DNA of 64,000 nucleotides from Ricinus communis (Eukaryota; Streptophyta; Magnoliopsida; Malpighiales; Euphorbiaceae): contig NC_063264.1 of the NCBI RefSeq assembly GCF_019578655.1, positions 22,715,688 to 22,779,687 on the forward strand. The letters are read 5' to 3'. This document shows positions 22,001 through 35,544 of this stretch, in pieces. The position numbers and the translations under genes were made by a program. Each line of letters opens with the position of its first letter. Position 1 is the stretch's first letter. The notes under the pieces are model-generated. The model worked only from the letters and a program-made list of their open reading frames with translations. It searched no databases and was not told where the DNA came from.

Positions 22001-25000
22001 CCCAAACATTAGAATGCTCGCATTTCAACTTGTATTACACTTCGATTAAATGAAAACTACATTATTTCTCCATTACGCGCTTTTAGTTACGTCTCATCCT
22101 CCTTGATTATCAAGTCACGCCCCAATGGACCGGCCAAGCTTGTCAATTGCATTCCTATGATTCCTTATGCCAATCCTTATTTCATCAGGAGCCCTCGTGC
22201 ATATAGGAACAAGGAAGGATATAGATCCCAATGGTACAAATCCTTAATTAGAATATGTGGGCGTGTCTTAATACTCGACGTTTTGTCTTTCCTCTAAAAG
22301 ATTCATCTACTATCATTCAGAGAATGATATCAATACTCGATCAACTAATTTTCTTTCTTCACATTGTCCAAGCATTTGATTAGTGCCTATGGTTGCCACT
22401 TCCACGCGCTTTAACTCAACACTCGTATTTGTGCTCACCAAATAAGACTAAATCATCATACTAGATATAGACTAGAAAGGAACAAATAAAAGAAATGAAG
22501 AAATGAGAACATATATAGGATTTCAAATCCAATAAGAAAATAAATCACAAGTTCTTTTTTCTCTTCCATACGGCTAAGCGTAAGGATCAAATCGAATTGA
22601 TTTGAACACAAGGATAGAGAAAGAACAAAAAAGAGAGGAACGACATGAGCAATAGTCTATGTTCGATAGCGCTAGGCTTGATAAGTTTATAAAGTTTTTG
22701 AAAGAACCGATAACTTGATTTCCCACAATATAGAAAACTGAAATAATATGCTCACTAGCCTCAAATATTCAGTTGCATGCGGTTTTCATAGTGCAAAAGC
22801 CCCTATTCCATAAAAATAAGAAACTACAAGCTAAATATGAACAAGTAAATAAATAAATATGGACAAACTAAAGTCAAATCAAGAACTAGAAAGGAGTTGA
22901 CTGGTCAATAACTCTTGTAGTCCTAAATTTTATAAGCAAGCTTAATGAAAATAAGAAGAAATTCGCGTGGGCCTATCAAATAACACTTCGGCCAAAATTA
23001 CTTCATTATGTGTCCTAAACATCAAAACATGTGGATTCCCTGATGCGCGTGGATTTGGGTCTCATCTTGCTTGATCATCAAGTCACACGCCAATGGCACT
23101 AGTAAAACTTGTCAATTGTGTTCCCATGATTCCTTATGTCAATCCTTATGTCATCAAGAGTCCTCATGCCTAGAGGAGCAGAAAATGAGAGGAACAAGGA
23201 ATGATAGAGATTCTAATGGTGTAAAGCCTGAATTGAAATATTAGGCTACTACGGGGCTTTGCACTTCGGCCCCTGAGAATACCACATCAACCTCTTTCCT
23301 CCAGAAGAATCGTTTATGATCATTTGGAGAAATGATATTAACACTCGATCAACTAATGTTTTTCTTCACATTTGTCTAAGCATTCGATCGATGCCTATGA
23401 TTACCGCTTCGACGTGCTTTTACTAAACACTCGTGTTTATGCTCTCTAAAAAACCACACCTACTAGACAAAGATTAGAAAAAGAGGCATAAAATAAACGA
23501 ACAAAATGAGAACATAGGTAGGATTTTAGATTCGATATGGTAAAAGATCATAAGTTCTTTGTTCTCTTCCATATGGCTAAGCGTAAGGATCAAATCCAAT
23601 TGATTTAAACACAAGGGTAGACAAAGAACACAAAAGAAAGGAAGGACGTGAGCAATAAATCTACGTTCGCTAGCACGAGTCTCAATAAGTTTGCAAAGTT
23701 CTTCAAAGAACCTATAACTTTATTCCCGCCAGGTAGAAAAATGTATATGCTGACTAGCGTCAAGTATTTAGTTGCATACCATTTTTATAGTGCGAAAGCC
23801 CTCATTCCATAAGAAGAAGAAACTAGAAGCTAAATATGAATAAATAAATAAACAAAGATGAATAAACTAAAGTCAAATCAAGAATTAGTGAGGAGTTGAC
23901 TGGCGAACGACTCTCGTAGTCCTAAATTTTATAAGCCAGCTTAATGAAAACAAGAAAAAATTTGAGTGCTATACCTAATAACACTCCGGTCCAAATTACT
24001 TCATTATATGCATCCTAAACATCAAAATATGTGCATTCCCACTCGTGTTTATTCTCACTAAATAACACTAAAACATCATACTAGACATAGATTATAAAAA
24101 GACAAATAAAAGAAACGAATGAATGAGAACTTAGGTAGGATTTCATATTCGATAAGGAAAGAAATCACTAGTTCTTTATTCTCTTCCATGGCTAACCATA
24201 AGGATCAAATTGAATTGGTTTAAACATAAGGGTAGAGAAAGAGCATTAAAGAAAGGAAGGACATGAACAATAAGTCTAGGTTCGTTAGTGCCAGTCTTTG
24301 AAAGAACCCATCACTTAATTATCCACAAGGTAGAAAACTAAAATAGTATTCTCACCGGCCTTAAATTTTCGGTTCCATGCAGTTTTCATATTGTGATAGC
24401 TCTCATTTCATAAGAAGAAGAAACTAGAAGCTAAATATGAATGAATAAATAAAAAAAGATGAATAAACTAAAGTCAAATCAAGAACTAGAGAGGAGTTGA
24501 CTAGCCAACAACTCTCGTAGTCCTAAATTTAATGAGCTAGCTTAATGAAAAAAAGGAGAAATTCTCATGGGCCTACCTAGTAACAATTTAGACAAATTAC
24601 TTCATTATATGCAACCAAACATAAAAATTGTATGATTCACGCTTGAAATTCTCAAAAGAAACATGAATTCTTCATCACACACATGGATTTGCCTTCGTTC
24701 TGCTTGATCATCAAGTCATGCTCCAATCCCATCGGTGAAGCTGTCAATTATATTGCCATGATTCCTTAATAAAAATAAGAAGAAATTTGCATGGGCATAC
24801 CTAATGACACTCCAACCTAATTTACTTTATTATATGCCTCTTGAACATTAAAATGCGTGCCAATCCCGCTTGTTTTAATCCAAAGCAATATGATTTCTCC
24901 CTTATATGGGTGGATTTGTGTCTCATGCTGCTTGATCACCAATTCACGACCCAATGCCATCGGTCAAGCTTGTCACTTGCATTCCCATGATTCCTTAACG

Positions 25001-28000
25001 AGAATAAGGGGAAATTTGCATCAGCATACCTAATAGCACTTCGGCCCAATTTACTTCATTATACACTTGCCAAACATCAAAACACATTCATTCCCGCTTG
25101 GATTAATCAAAAGTAAGATGATGGAGATTCTAATGGTGTAAATCCTGAATCGAAATACTAATCCAAAGTATTTGGTTGCATGCAGTTTTCATAGTGTGAA
25201 AGTCTTCATTTCATAAGAAGAAGAAACTACAAGCAAAATATGAACAAATAAATCAAGAATCGGAGAGGAGTTGACTGGTCAACAACTATTGTAGTCCCAA
25301 ATTTTATGAGTTGGCTGAACAAAAATAAGGGAAAATTCATGTGGGTGTACCTAATAATACTCCGACCCAATTTGTTTCAATATATGCCAAACAAGGAATG
25401 ATGGAGATCCCAATGGTGGAAACCATGAATTGGAATATTTGGCAGTGCCGAGATTCTCGTCGCTCCATATTTCCTCTAAAAGATTAGTCTCTGATCATTC
25501 AGAGAATTATATCAATACTCAATCAACTAATTTTCTTTCTTTGCATTCGTCCAAGCATTGGATCGGTACCCACGAGTGCTGCTTCCACGCGTTTTCACTC
25601 AACACTTGTGTTTATGCTCCCTAAATAAAACCAACCATCATATTAGACAGAGATTAGAAAGAGATACACAAAAGAAGCAAACAAAATGAGAACATAGATA
25701 AGGTTTTCGATTCTATATGGAGAGAAATTACAAGTTCTTCGTTCTCTTCCATTCGGTTGCATGCAGTTTTTATAGTGTGAAGCCCTCATTTCATAAGAAA
25801 AAGAAACTATAACCTAAATATGAAAAAATAAATAAAAAAAGATGAATAAACTAAAGTTAAATCAAGAACCAGAGAGGAGTGTACTGATTAAAAACTCTCA
25901 TAGTCCCAGATTTATGAGCCAGCTTAACGAAGAAATAAGGAGAAATTTGCGTGCGCCTCCCTAATAATACTCCTACCCAAATTACTTCATTATATGCATC
26001 CTAAAAATGAAAACGATCGCATTACGGCTTATATGACACTTAGATTAATCGAATATAATATGATTTCTCCCTTACGTGTGTAGATTTACGTTTCGTCCTG
26101 CTTGATCATCAAGCTAAGCCCCAATACAATCGGTTAGGCTTGTCAATTTCATTCCCATGATTTCCTACACCAATCCTTATATTATCAGTAGTACTCGTGC
26201 CTAGAAGAACAAGGAATGATGGAGGTCCCAATGGTGCACATCTTGAATTAAAATATTTAGGAGTGCCTCGATTCTCGTCGTTCCCTTTTTCCTTTAAAAG
26301 ATTCATCGGTGATCATTCGAAGAATGATATCAATTCTTGATCAACTAATTTTATTTCTTCGCATTTGTCTAAGCATTAGATCGGTGCCAATGATTGCCGC
26401 TTCCACAAGCTTTCACTCAACAATTTATGCCTCCAAATAAAATCGAACTATCATACTAGATTAAGGAGCGCAAAGAAACAAATAAAAAGAGCACATAAAT
26501 AGGATTTCAAATCCGATAAGGAAAGAAATCATAAGTTCTTTGTCGCTTCCACACGCTTCAACTTCACAGTCGTATTGATGCTCGCCAAATAAAACTAGAC
26601 CATTATACTAGACATAAATTAGAAAGAGACAAATAAAAGAAACGAACGAATGAGAACATAGGTAGGATTTCATATCCGATAAGGAAAGAATTCATCAATT
26701 ATTTATTCTCTTCTATAACTAAGCGTAAGGATCGAATTGAATTGATTTAAACATAAGGGTAGAAAAAGAACATAAAAGAAAAGAAGGACGTGTGCGAAAG
26801 GTCTAGCTTTGCTAGTGCAAATCTTCATAAGTCTACAAAGTTCTTGAAAGAACCCATATCTCAATTCTCTGAAAGGTAGAAAACTGACATAATATGCTCA
26901 CTAGGTTTAAATATTCAGTAGTATGCGTTTTTTATAGTGCGGAAGCCCTCATTTCATAAGAAGAAGAAACTAGAAACTAAATATGAATAAATAAACTAAA
27001 GTCAAGTTAAGAACTGGAGAGGAGTTAATTGGCAAAAGAAGGAGAAATTTACATGGGCCTATCAAATAATACTCCAGACAAATTACTTCATTATATGTGT
27101 CCCATACATAAAAATTGTATGCATTTCTGCTTGGATTAATAAAAAGTAACATGATTTCTCCATCACACGGGTGGATTTGCCTCTCGTCCTGCTTGATCAT
27201 CAAGTTATGCTCCAATGCCACCGGTAAGCTTATCAATTACATTTTTCATGATTCCTTAATGAAAATAAGGAGAAATTTGCATGGGCATACCTAATGACAC
27301 TCCAACCCAATTTAGTTCATCATATGCCTACGAAATGTCAAAATGTGCACGTCCTCTCTTATTTTAATCGAAAGCAACATGATTTTTCCGTTACACGGGT
27401 GGATTTGCATCTCGTGTTGCTTGATCATCAAGTCGTGACCCAATGCCACCGGTTAAGCTTGTCAATTGCACACGTATGATTTCTCAATGAAAACATGGAA
27501 AAATTCAGCACAATGTACTTCATTATATGCCTCCCAAAAATCAAAACATCATTTCTCCTTCACCTGCGCGGATTTACATCTCAGCCCGCTTGATCATCAA
27601 GCTGAGCCCCAATGCAACCAGTCAAGCTTGCCAAATGCATTCCCATGATTTCTTATGCTAATCCTTATTTTATCACGAGTTCTCGTGCCTAGAGGAATAA
27701 GGAATGATGGAGACCCAAATGGTGCAAATCCTAAATTGGAGAATTTGGTCATGCTTATATTCCCGTTGTTCCCTCTTTCATCCAAAAGATTCATCCAATT
27801 TCATTTGGAGAATATTGATATCAATACTTGATCAACTAATTATCTTTCTTTGCATTTGTCCAAGCATTAGATCGGTGCCTATGATTAACGCTTCCACAGG
27901 CTTTCACTCAACACTCGTGTTTATGCTACCCAAATAAATCCATACCATCATATTATACAGAGATTAGAAAGAGAGGCATAAAAGAGACAGATAATGGTTA

Positions 28001-29702
28001 CATAGATAGGACTGTGAATCCAATAAGGAAAGACATGAAAAGTTCTTTATTCTCTTCCATACGGCTAAGCATTAGAATCAAATCAAATTGATTGAAATGT
28101 AAGTGTAAACAAATAACACAAAAGAAAGGAAGGACGTGAACGATAAGTCTATGCTCGTTAGCTCGAATGTTGATAAGTCCGCAAAGTTCTTGAAAGAACC
28201 CATAACTTGATTTTCCACAAGGTAGAAAAATGAAATAATATGCTCATTAGCCTTAACTATTCGGTTGCATGCGATATTTATAGTGCAAAAACCCTCATTC
28301 CATAAGAAGAAGAAACTAGAGGCTAAATATGAATAAATAAATAAAGAAAGATGAATAAGCTAAGTCAAATCAAGAATAAGAGATGAGTTGACTAGTCAAC
28401 AACTCATGTAGTCCCAAATTTTATGTGCCAGCTTAACGAAAAAGAGGGAGAATTCGTGTGGGCCTACCTAATAACACTCCGACCTAAATTACTTCATTAT
28501 ATGCATCCCAAACATCAAAACGCTTGCATTACCACTTGTATTATGCTTGGATTAATTGATAACAAAATGATTGCTCCCTTACGCCTGTGGATTTACGTCT
28601 CATCCTGCTTGTTCATCAAGCTAAGCCCCAATGCCACTGGTCAAGCTTATCAATTGTGTTCCCATGATTCCTTATGCCAATCCTTGTGTCATCAGGAGTC
28701 CTCATGCCTAGAGGAATAAGGAATGATGGAGATCCAAATGGTGCAAATCCAGAATCTAAATATTCAGGCGTGCCTCGATTCTTGGCGGGTCCCTCTTTCC
28801 TCCAAAAGATTCGTCCGCTATCATTCGGAGAATGATGTCAATACTTAATCAACTAATCTGAATATTCGGGCATCAGATAGGTGCCTATGATTACCGCTTC
28901 CATGCGCTTTAACTCAACACTCATTTTTATGCTTGCCAAATAAAACTAAACCATCATGATAGAAATAGATTAGAAAGTGACAAATAAAAACACAATGGTA
29001 GACAAGAAACACAAAAGAATGGAAAGGAGTGAGGAACAAGTCTAGGTTCACTAGTGCGAGTCTTCATAAGCCGTAAAGTTCTTGAAAAGACCCATAACTT
29101 AATTCTCTACAAGGTAGAAAACTAAAATAATATGCTCACTAGCCTCAAATATTCAGTTGTCTACAGTTTTCATAATGCGATAGCCTTCATTCTATAAGAA
29201 GAAGAAACTAGAAGCTAAATATGAATAAATAAATAAAGGGAAACGAATAAACTAAAGTCAAATAAATAAACCGAGAGGAGTTGGAAGGCCAAAAACTCTC
29301 GTAGTCCCAAATTTTATGAACCAGCTTAACGAAAAAAAGGAGAAATTCACGTGGGCCTACTTAATAACACTATAGATAAATTACTTCATTATATGCATCT
29401 CAAAACATAAAAAAATGAACACTTTCCCGCTTGGATTAATTGAAAACAACGTGATTTCTCCATCACGCACATGGATTTGCCTCTCGTCTTGCTTCATCAT
29501 TAAGTCATGCTTCATTTCCACCATCGAAGCTTGTTAATTGTGTTTCCATGATTCCTTAATGAAAACAAGAGGAAATTCGTATGGGCATACCTAATCACAC
29601 TCCAACCTAGTGTACTTCATTATATTCCTCCCAATTATCAAAATGCATGTTTTCCTACTTGTTTTAATTGAAAGCAACATGATTTCTCCCTTATGCGAGT
29701 GA
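19048..29702 (+). repeat. Tandem family with units of about 1 kb, direct block
   Basis: Head-to-tail copies. A marker phrase close to GAAACTAGAAGCTAAATATG recurs near 19,055, 19,985, 21,003, 21,802, 22,818, 23,819, 24,419, 25,223, 25,803, 26,968, 28,313 and 29,207, so spacings run from about 0.6 to 1.35 kb with a mode near 1.0 kb. Each unit carries the same ordered landmarks: GAGGAGTTGACTGGTCAA, CTCGTAGTCC, ACTTCATTATATGC, GCTTGATCATCAAG, CATGATTCCTTATGCC, GATATCAATACTCGATCAAC, CACTCGTGTTTATGCT, GACGTGAGCGATAAGTC. No unit holds a sustained frame, LTR ends or a primer site. Short units lack internal segments; long ones repeat a segment of about 229 bp. Confidence 0.85.
24530..25090 (+). repeat. 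Local amplification of a 229-bp segment inside a 1-kb unit
   Basis: The segment from the TTAATGAAAA phrase to CATGATTCCTTAA is repeated here: the end phrase ATTCCTTAA occurs at 24,761 and again at 24,990 (229 bp apart), and a third, cut-off copy follows to about 25,090. The same happens near 27,020-27,650 (end phrases at 27,251 and about 27,479) and a second copy starts at about 29,556. Confidence 0.75.
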
Positions 29703-31490
29703 ACTAGTTATGGTTTCTTTCAAGAACTTTGTGGACTTATCTAGACTCGAGCTAGCAAACATAGACTTATCGCTCACGTCCTTCCTTCCTTTTGTATTCT
29801 TTATCTACCCTTGTGTTTAAATGAATTCAATTTGATCCGTACGTTTATCCATTTGGAAGATATTAAAGAACTTATGATTTCTTTCCATATTAAATTTAAT
29901 ATCCTACCTATGAACTCATTTTTTTCATTTCTTTTGTGCCTCTCTTTCTAATCTCCGTCTAGTATGATGGTTTAGTTTTATTTGGGGAGCATAAACACGA
30001 GTGTTGAGTTAAAGCGCATGTATACAGCAATCATAATCACAGATCCAATGCTTAGACAAATGCAAAGAAAGAAAATTAATTGATCAGATATTGATATCAT
30101 TCCTTGAATGATCGCAAACAAATCTTCTAGGGGAAAGAGTGAACAATAAGAATTTGCGGCATGCCCTAATATTCTAATTCAAGATTTGCACCATTAGAAT
30201 CTCTATAATTCCTTTCTCCTCTAGGCACGAGGAGTCCTGATGTCACAAGGATTGGCATAAGGAATTATGGGAATGCAATGGACAAGCTTGACCGGTGGCA
30301 TTACAACTTAGCTTGATGATTAAGTAGGACGAGACATAAATCCATGCCCTTAACAGAGAAATCATGTTGCTTTTGATCGATCTAAGAAGGAATGATTGTG
30401 TTTGGATGTTTGGCAAGTGTATAATGAAGTAGATTGGGCCGGTGTGGTAGGTACACCGACACAAATTTCCCCTTATTTTTATTAAAGAATCATTCAAACG
30501 CAATTGACAAGTTGATCGATGGCATTACGGCATGACTTGATGATCAAGCAACATGAGATGCAAATCCACATGCATAAGAGAGAAATCATGTTGCTTTAGA
30601 TTAATTATTCTAGTCTTCTACCTTACGAGAAATCAAGTTATGGGTTTATTAAAGAACTTTGCGGACTTATCAACACTCGTGCTAACATACATGGACTTAT
30701 CGCTCATGTCCATCATTTCTTCAGTGTTCTTTGTCTACCCTTTTATTTAAATCAATTTGATTTGATCCTTACGCTTAGCTATATGAAAGAGAACAAAGAA
30801 CTTGTAATTTATTTCCTTATCGAATCTGAAATCCTACTTATGTTCTTATTTTGTTCGTTGCTTTTGTGCCTCTCTTTCTAATCTCTGTCTAGTATGATGG
30901 TTTGGTTTTATTTAGAGAGCATAAACACGAGTATTGAGTGAAAGTGCATGGAAGTGGCGACCATAGGCACCGATCTAATGGTTGGACAAACGCAAAGAAA
31001 GAAAATTAGTTGATCAAATATTGATATCATTTTCCATATGATAGCGGACGAATCTTTTGTAAGAAAGAGGAATGACGAGAATTAAGGCTTGCAAATTTTC
31101 CCTTGTTTACATTAAGGACTCATGGAAATGTAATTGATAAGCTTCACCAGTGGCATTAGAGCATGACTTGATAATCAAGCAGGACGAGAGGCAAATCCAC
31201 CTACATGTTGGAGAAATCATGTTGCTATCAATTAATCCAAGCAGAAATGCATACATTTTTCATGTTTGGGACGCATATAATGAAGTAATTTTTTTGGAAT
31301 GTTATTAGTAGGCTCAGATGAATTTCTCCTTTTTTTTGTTATGCTGGCTTATAAAATTTAGGACTACGAGATTTGTTGGCCAGTCAACTCCTCTCTAGTT
31401 CTTGATTTGACTTTAGTTTATTCATCTTTTTTTATTTATTTATTCATATTTAGCTTCTAGTTTATTCTTCTTATGGAATGAGGGCTTTCA
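29703..31490 (-). repeat. 1-kb tandem family, inverted block, first part
   Basis: From about 29,702 the landmarks of the family appear as reverse complements and in reverse order (GACTTATCGCTCACGTCC, AGCATAAACACGAGTG, TTGATGATCAAGC, then CATATTTAGCTTCTAG at about 31,446). The switch happens inside a unit, between a point in the GATTTCTCCCTTA stretch and a point in the AACTTGATTTC stretch, so about 600 bp of the expected unit is missing at the joint. Confidence 0.85.
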
Positions 31491-32965
31491 GGTATACATC
31501 ACATATATAGCGCAATGAAGCATTAAATTGATTCACATACTTGGAAATTAGGTTTACAAGTTGAAATTGAGTTTAGGCTAGAAAAATAATTTTTTCCTTT
31601 AATGAAGAAATGAGGAACATAAAACCTTGAAAAACATATTTCTTCTCTTATTTTTTTTATGTTAATTCAGATAGAGAATGAAATAGAGATTTACAAATGT
31701 AAATTCTCTAGATTATCTCACACTTAGAGAATGAAATAGAGATTTACAAATGTAAATTCTCTAGATTATCTCACACAATTGACTCTTTGGCAAAGCTTAA
31801 TTCCTTGAAGAAAAACAGGAATTGTTGTTCTTCTTCTTCTATATCCTTTTCTTTTTCAAAAGTTAGGTTACCAGTACATCAAAAAACCATTTTGAATATG
31901 ATATATTGATAATGTAAAATTGCATTTTAGTCCCTGATGTTAATAACAAATCATCAATAACATATTTATCCACTTATACATGTCATCACAAACCTTTTGT
32001 GATGATGTGTATAAAAGACCCATAATATATATTTTAACATTATCAATACAGACTTTAACTTCGAAAGATGCTAGTATTCCTACCCGAGGTATAAGTCAAG
32101 TCCTTCACTTTGCCTAACGTGTGTGACTTTCTATGTTCATTATTAATTGGCAATGGGAATTTAATATTAAATTCTTTTAATTAAACCAATTTAATCATTT
32201 AAGGGAACAATTAAATAATTGTCCCTCAATCGTTTCCATAAATTATAAGTGACATCTAGCAACATATTATAATTACCCAATTAATATGCCGGATTGCATA
32301 GGATATTCTCCTTGTTTACTCAAGGTAATGGATTCCTTATTTATGAACACCCGTCTCCATGCATATGCAACTGGATCCATTATCTGCAAGTACCCATTCT
32401 TGTCATGAACAGATACCTGTAGCATAAGCAAATTCCAATTACATGTTCATGAGGCGACTTTGTCATCTCAGGTCTAAGGATTAGTTATACCATCACAACT
32501 TAATAATAATAAATCAAAGACTTAAGTAAATTATTTATGTGATTTATTATTTCTACAAGTCATGTACAACCCATTTTATCTTACAAGTGAACCATAATGA
32601 TTAACTTAATAACTCATATTAAATGGCATGAGACTCACCATCCTATATATATTAGTATCTTATACTAATCCTAGGGTTAAACACATTATGTTGGTCTTCC
32701 AGATTAAAGATGTCCAATATTTTATCATGCGACCAGGAACTATTATATAATATTTCTTCTAAAGATCATTTGTCACTCATATTCTTAACTTTTAATAATA
32801 GAGTCTTTAATAAATATTATTGGACTCATTCAATAATTATATTACTACAAAAATGAATGAAAGACAACTGCCATAAATGAAAATATATTCATTACATAAT
32901 AATGTCATAATTATATGAACCAAAAAGCAAAAAGTCCAATTGGCTTTTAGGACATACATCTAACA
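31491..32965 (-). mobile_element. Copia-type LTR (probably solo), inserted in the 1-kb family
   Basis: Read on the minus strand it begins TGTTAGATGTATGTCC, an opening common to plant Ty1/copia LTRs, at 32,965. The other edge is where the 1-kb family stops, at 31,490. Flanks are CTTTC (31,485-31,489) and CTTTT (32,966-32,970), a possible 5-bp duplication with one change. There is no coding frame and no second LTR within the 1,475 bp. The left terminus lacks the expected dinucleotide, so a small terminal loss is possible. It contains a 53-bp duplication at 31,672-31,777. Confidence 0.6.
31672..31777. repeat. 53-bp perfect tandem duplication with a dyad
   Basis: Two adjoining copies (31,672-31,724 and 31,725-31,777), identical as far as I can read. 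Each holds TAGAGAAT...ATTCTCTA around an inner TTTACAAATGTAAA, so a single strand could fold into a stem. Confidence 0.85.
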
Positions 32966-35544
32966 CTTTTGGCACAATAAAAAACTACATGCAACCGAAT
33001 ACTTGAGGCTAATGAGCATATTAGTTCAGTTTTCTACCTTGCAAGATATCAAGTTATGGGTTCTTTCAAGAACTTTGTGGACTTATCAACACTTGTGCTA
33101 GCGAGCATAAACTTATCTTGTGTACTTTTTCTACCCTTGTGTTTAAATCAATTCGATTTGATCCTTACACTTAGCCATAGAAGAGAATAAAGAATTGATG
33201 ATTTCTTCCCTTATTGGGAATAAAATCCTACCTATGTTATCATTCGTTCATTTCTTAACTATTGGCATTGGGGCTTAGCTTGATGATCAAGCGGGAGAAG
33301 ACGTAAATCCACGCAGTAAGGGAGAAATCATGTTGTTTTCAAATAATTCAAACATAACACAAGCAGTAATGCAAGCGTTTTGATGTTTGGGATGCATATA
33401 ATGAATTAATTTGGGACAGAGTGTTATCAGGTAGGCCCATATGAATCTCTCTTTGTTTTCATTAAGTTGGCTCATAAAATTTAGGACTACGAGAGTTGTT
33501 CAACAGTCACCTCCTCTCTCAGTCATCATTTCACTTTAGTTACTATCGAGAATACGAGCATTTTGATGTTTGGGACGCATATAATGACGCAATTTGGTTT
33601 GAAGTATTATTAGGTACAGTCACGCGAATTTTCCCTTATTTTTTATAAGTTGGCTTTTAAAATTCAGAACTACAAGAGTTGTTGACCAGTTAACTCTCTA
33701 TAATTCTTGATTTGACTCTGGTTTATTCATCTTTCTTTATTTGTTTATTCATATTTAGCTTCTAGTTTCTTCTTCTTATGGATGAGGGCTTTCACACTAT
33801 AAAAACCGCATGCAACCGCATACTTGATGCTAATGAGCATATTATTTCAGTTTTCTACCTTGCAAGAAATCAAGTTATGGGTTCTTTCAAGAACTTGCGA
33901 ACTTATGATGACTTGCGCTAGTGAGCATAGACTTATCGCTGACATCCTTTTATTTTGTTGATCAAGTATTGAAATCATTCTGTGAATGATCACGGATAAA
34001 TCTTTTACAGGAAAGAGAGGATGACGAGAATCGAGCCACGCCCAAATATTCTGGTTCAAGATTTAGACCAATGGAATCTCCATCATTCCTTTTTCCTTTA
34101 GGCACAAGGGCACCTGATGATACAAGGATTAGTGTAAGGAATAATGGAAATGCCATTGACAAGCTTGACCAATGGCTTTGGGACTTAGCTTGATGATCAT
34201 GCAAGTCAATAAGTAAAAACACTCGCGTAAGGGAGAAATCATGTTGTTTTCGACTAATCCAAGCTAATAAATTAGAATACAAGTATCTTGATGTTTAGAA
34301 CACAGATAATGAAGCAATTTGGTTTGGAGTGTTATTAGGTAGGCCCACTCGAATTTTCCCTTGAATGTTTAAGCTGGTTCTTAAAACTTGGAACTACAAG
34401 AGTTGTTGACTAGTCAACTCCTCTCTAGTTCTCGATTTGACTTTAGTTTAGTCATCTTTCTTTATTTGTTTATTCATATTTAGCTTCTAGTATTTTCTTC
34501 TTTTAGGATGAGGTCTTTCACACTATAAAAAATGCATGCAACCGAATAATTATGGCTAATGGGTATATTATTTCATTTTTCTACCTCATGAAAAATCAAG
34601 TTAAAGGGTCTTTCAAGAACTTTGCAAACTTATCAACACTCACGCTAGCGAGCATAGACTTATCGCTCATATCCTTCCTTTCCTTTAGGCTCTTTGTTTA
34701 TTATTGCATTTAAATCAATTTGATTTGATTCTTACAATTAGTCGTATGGAAGAGAATAAAGAACTTTTTATTTCTTTCCTTATTGGATTTAAAATCCTTC
34801 TATGTACTCTTTTTGTTTGTCTTAATTATGCCTCTCTTTCTAATCTCTGTATAGTATGATGGTTTGGTTATTTAGGGAGCATAAACATGGGCATTGAGTG
34901 AAAGCACGTGGAAGCAGCAATCATAGGTACCGATCCAATACTTGGAGAAATGCGAAGAAAGAAAATTAGTTGATCAAGTATTGATATCATTCTCCGAATG
35001 ATTGTAGACAAATCTTTTGGAGGAAAGAGGGAACAATGAGAATTGAGGCACGACCAAATATTCCAATTCAAGATTTTCACCATTGGGGTCTCCATCATTC
35101 CTTGTTCCTGTAAGCATGAGGACTCCTGATGATATAAGGATTGGCATAAGGAATCATGGGAACACATTTAGCAAGCTGGATTGGCGGCATTAGGCCTCAG
35201 CTTGATGATTAAGCCTAATGATATGTAAATTCGAGCACGTAAGGGAGAAATCATGTTGCTTTTTATTAATCCAAGCAGGAAAAAGAGTGTTTTGATATCG
35301 AGTATTTTTATCATTCTCCAAATGATCATAGACGAATCTTTTGGAGGAAAGTAAGAATGACTTGAATGGAGGCAATGCCCAATTATTCTAATTTTGGATT
35401 TGCACAATTGGGGTCTCCATTATTCTTTCTTCCTCTAGGCATGAGTACTCCTGATGACACAAAGATTGGTGCAAGGAATCATGGAAACGCAATTGACAAG
35501 CTTGATCGGTGGCATTGGCGCATGACTTGATGATCAAGCAGGAA
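32966..35544 (-). repeat. 1-kb tandem family, inverted block, second part
   Basis: Continues the inverted block after the LTR. CATATTTAGCTTCTAG markers lie near 33,757 and 34,487. Units are cut down: one at 33,540-33,790 repeats the GTCCCAAATTTTATGAG and TATGCGTCCCAAACATC landmarks without the middle of the unit. The block stops at the AGGAA that flanks the 4.77-kb insertion. Confidence 0.8.

Noticed and set aside
31672..31777. MicroRNA precursor
   Set aside because: The arms are short and the stem is broken by the duplication; the context is an LTR.
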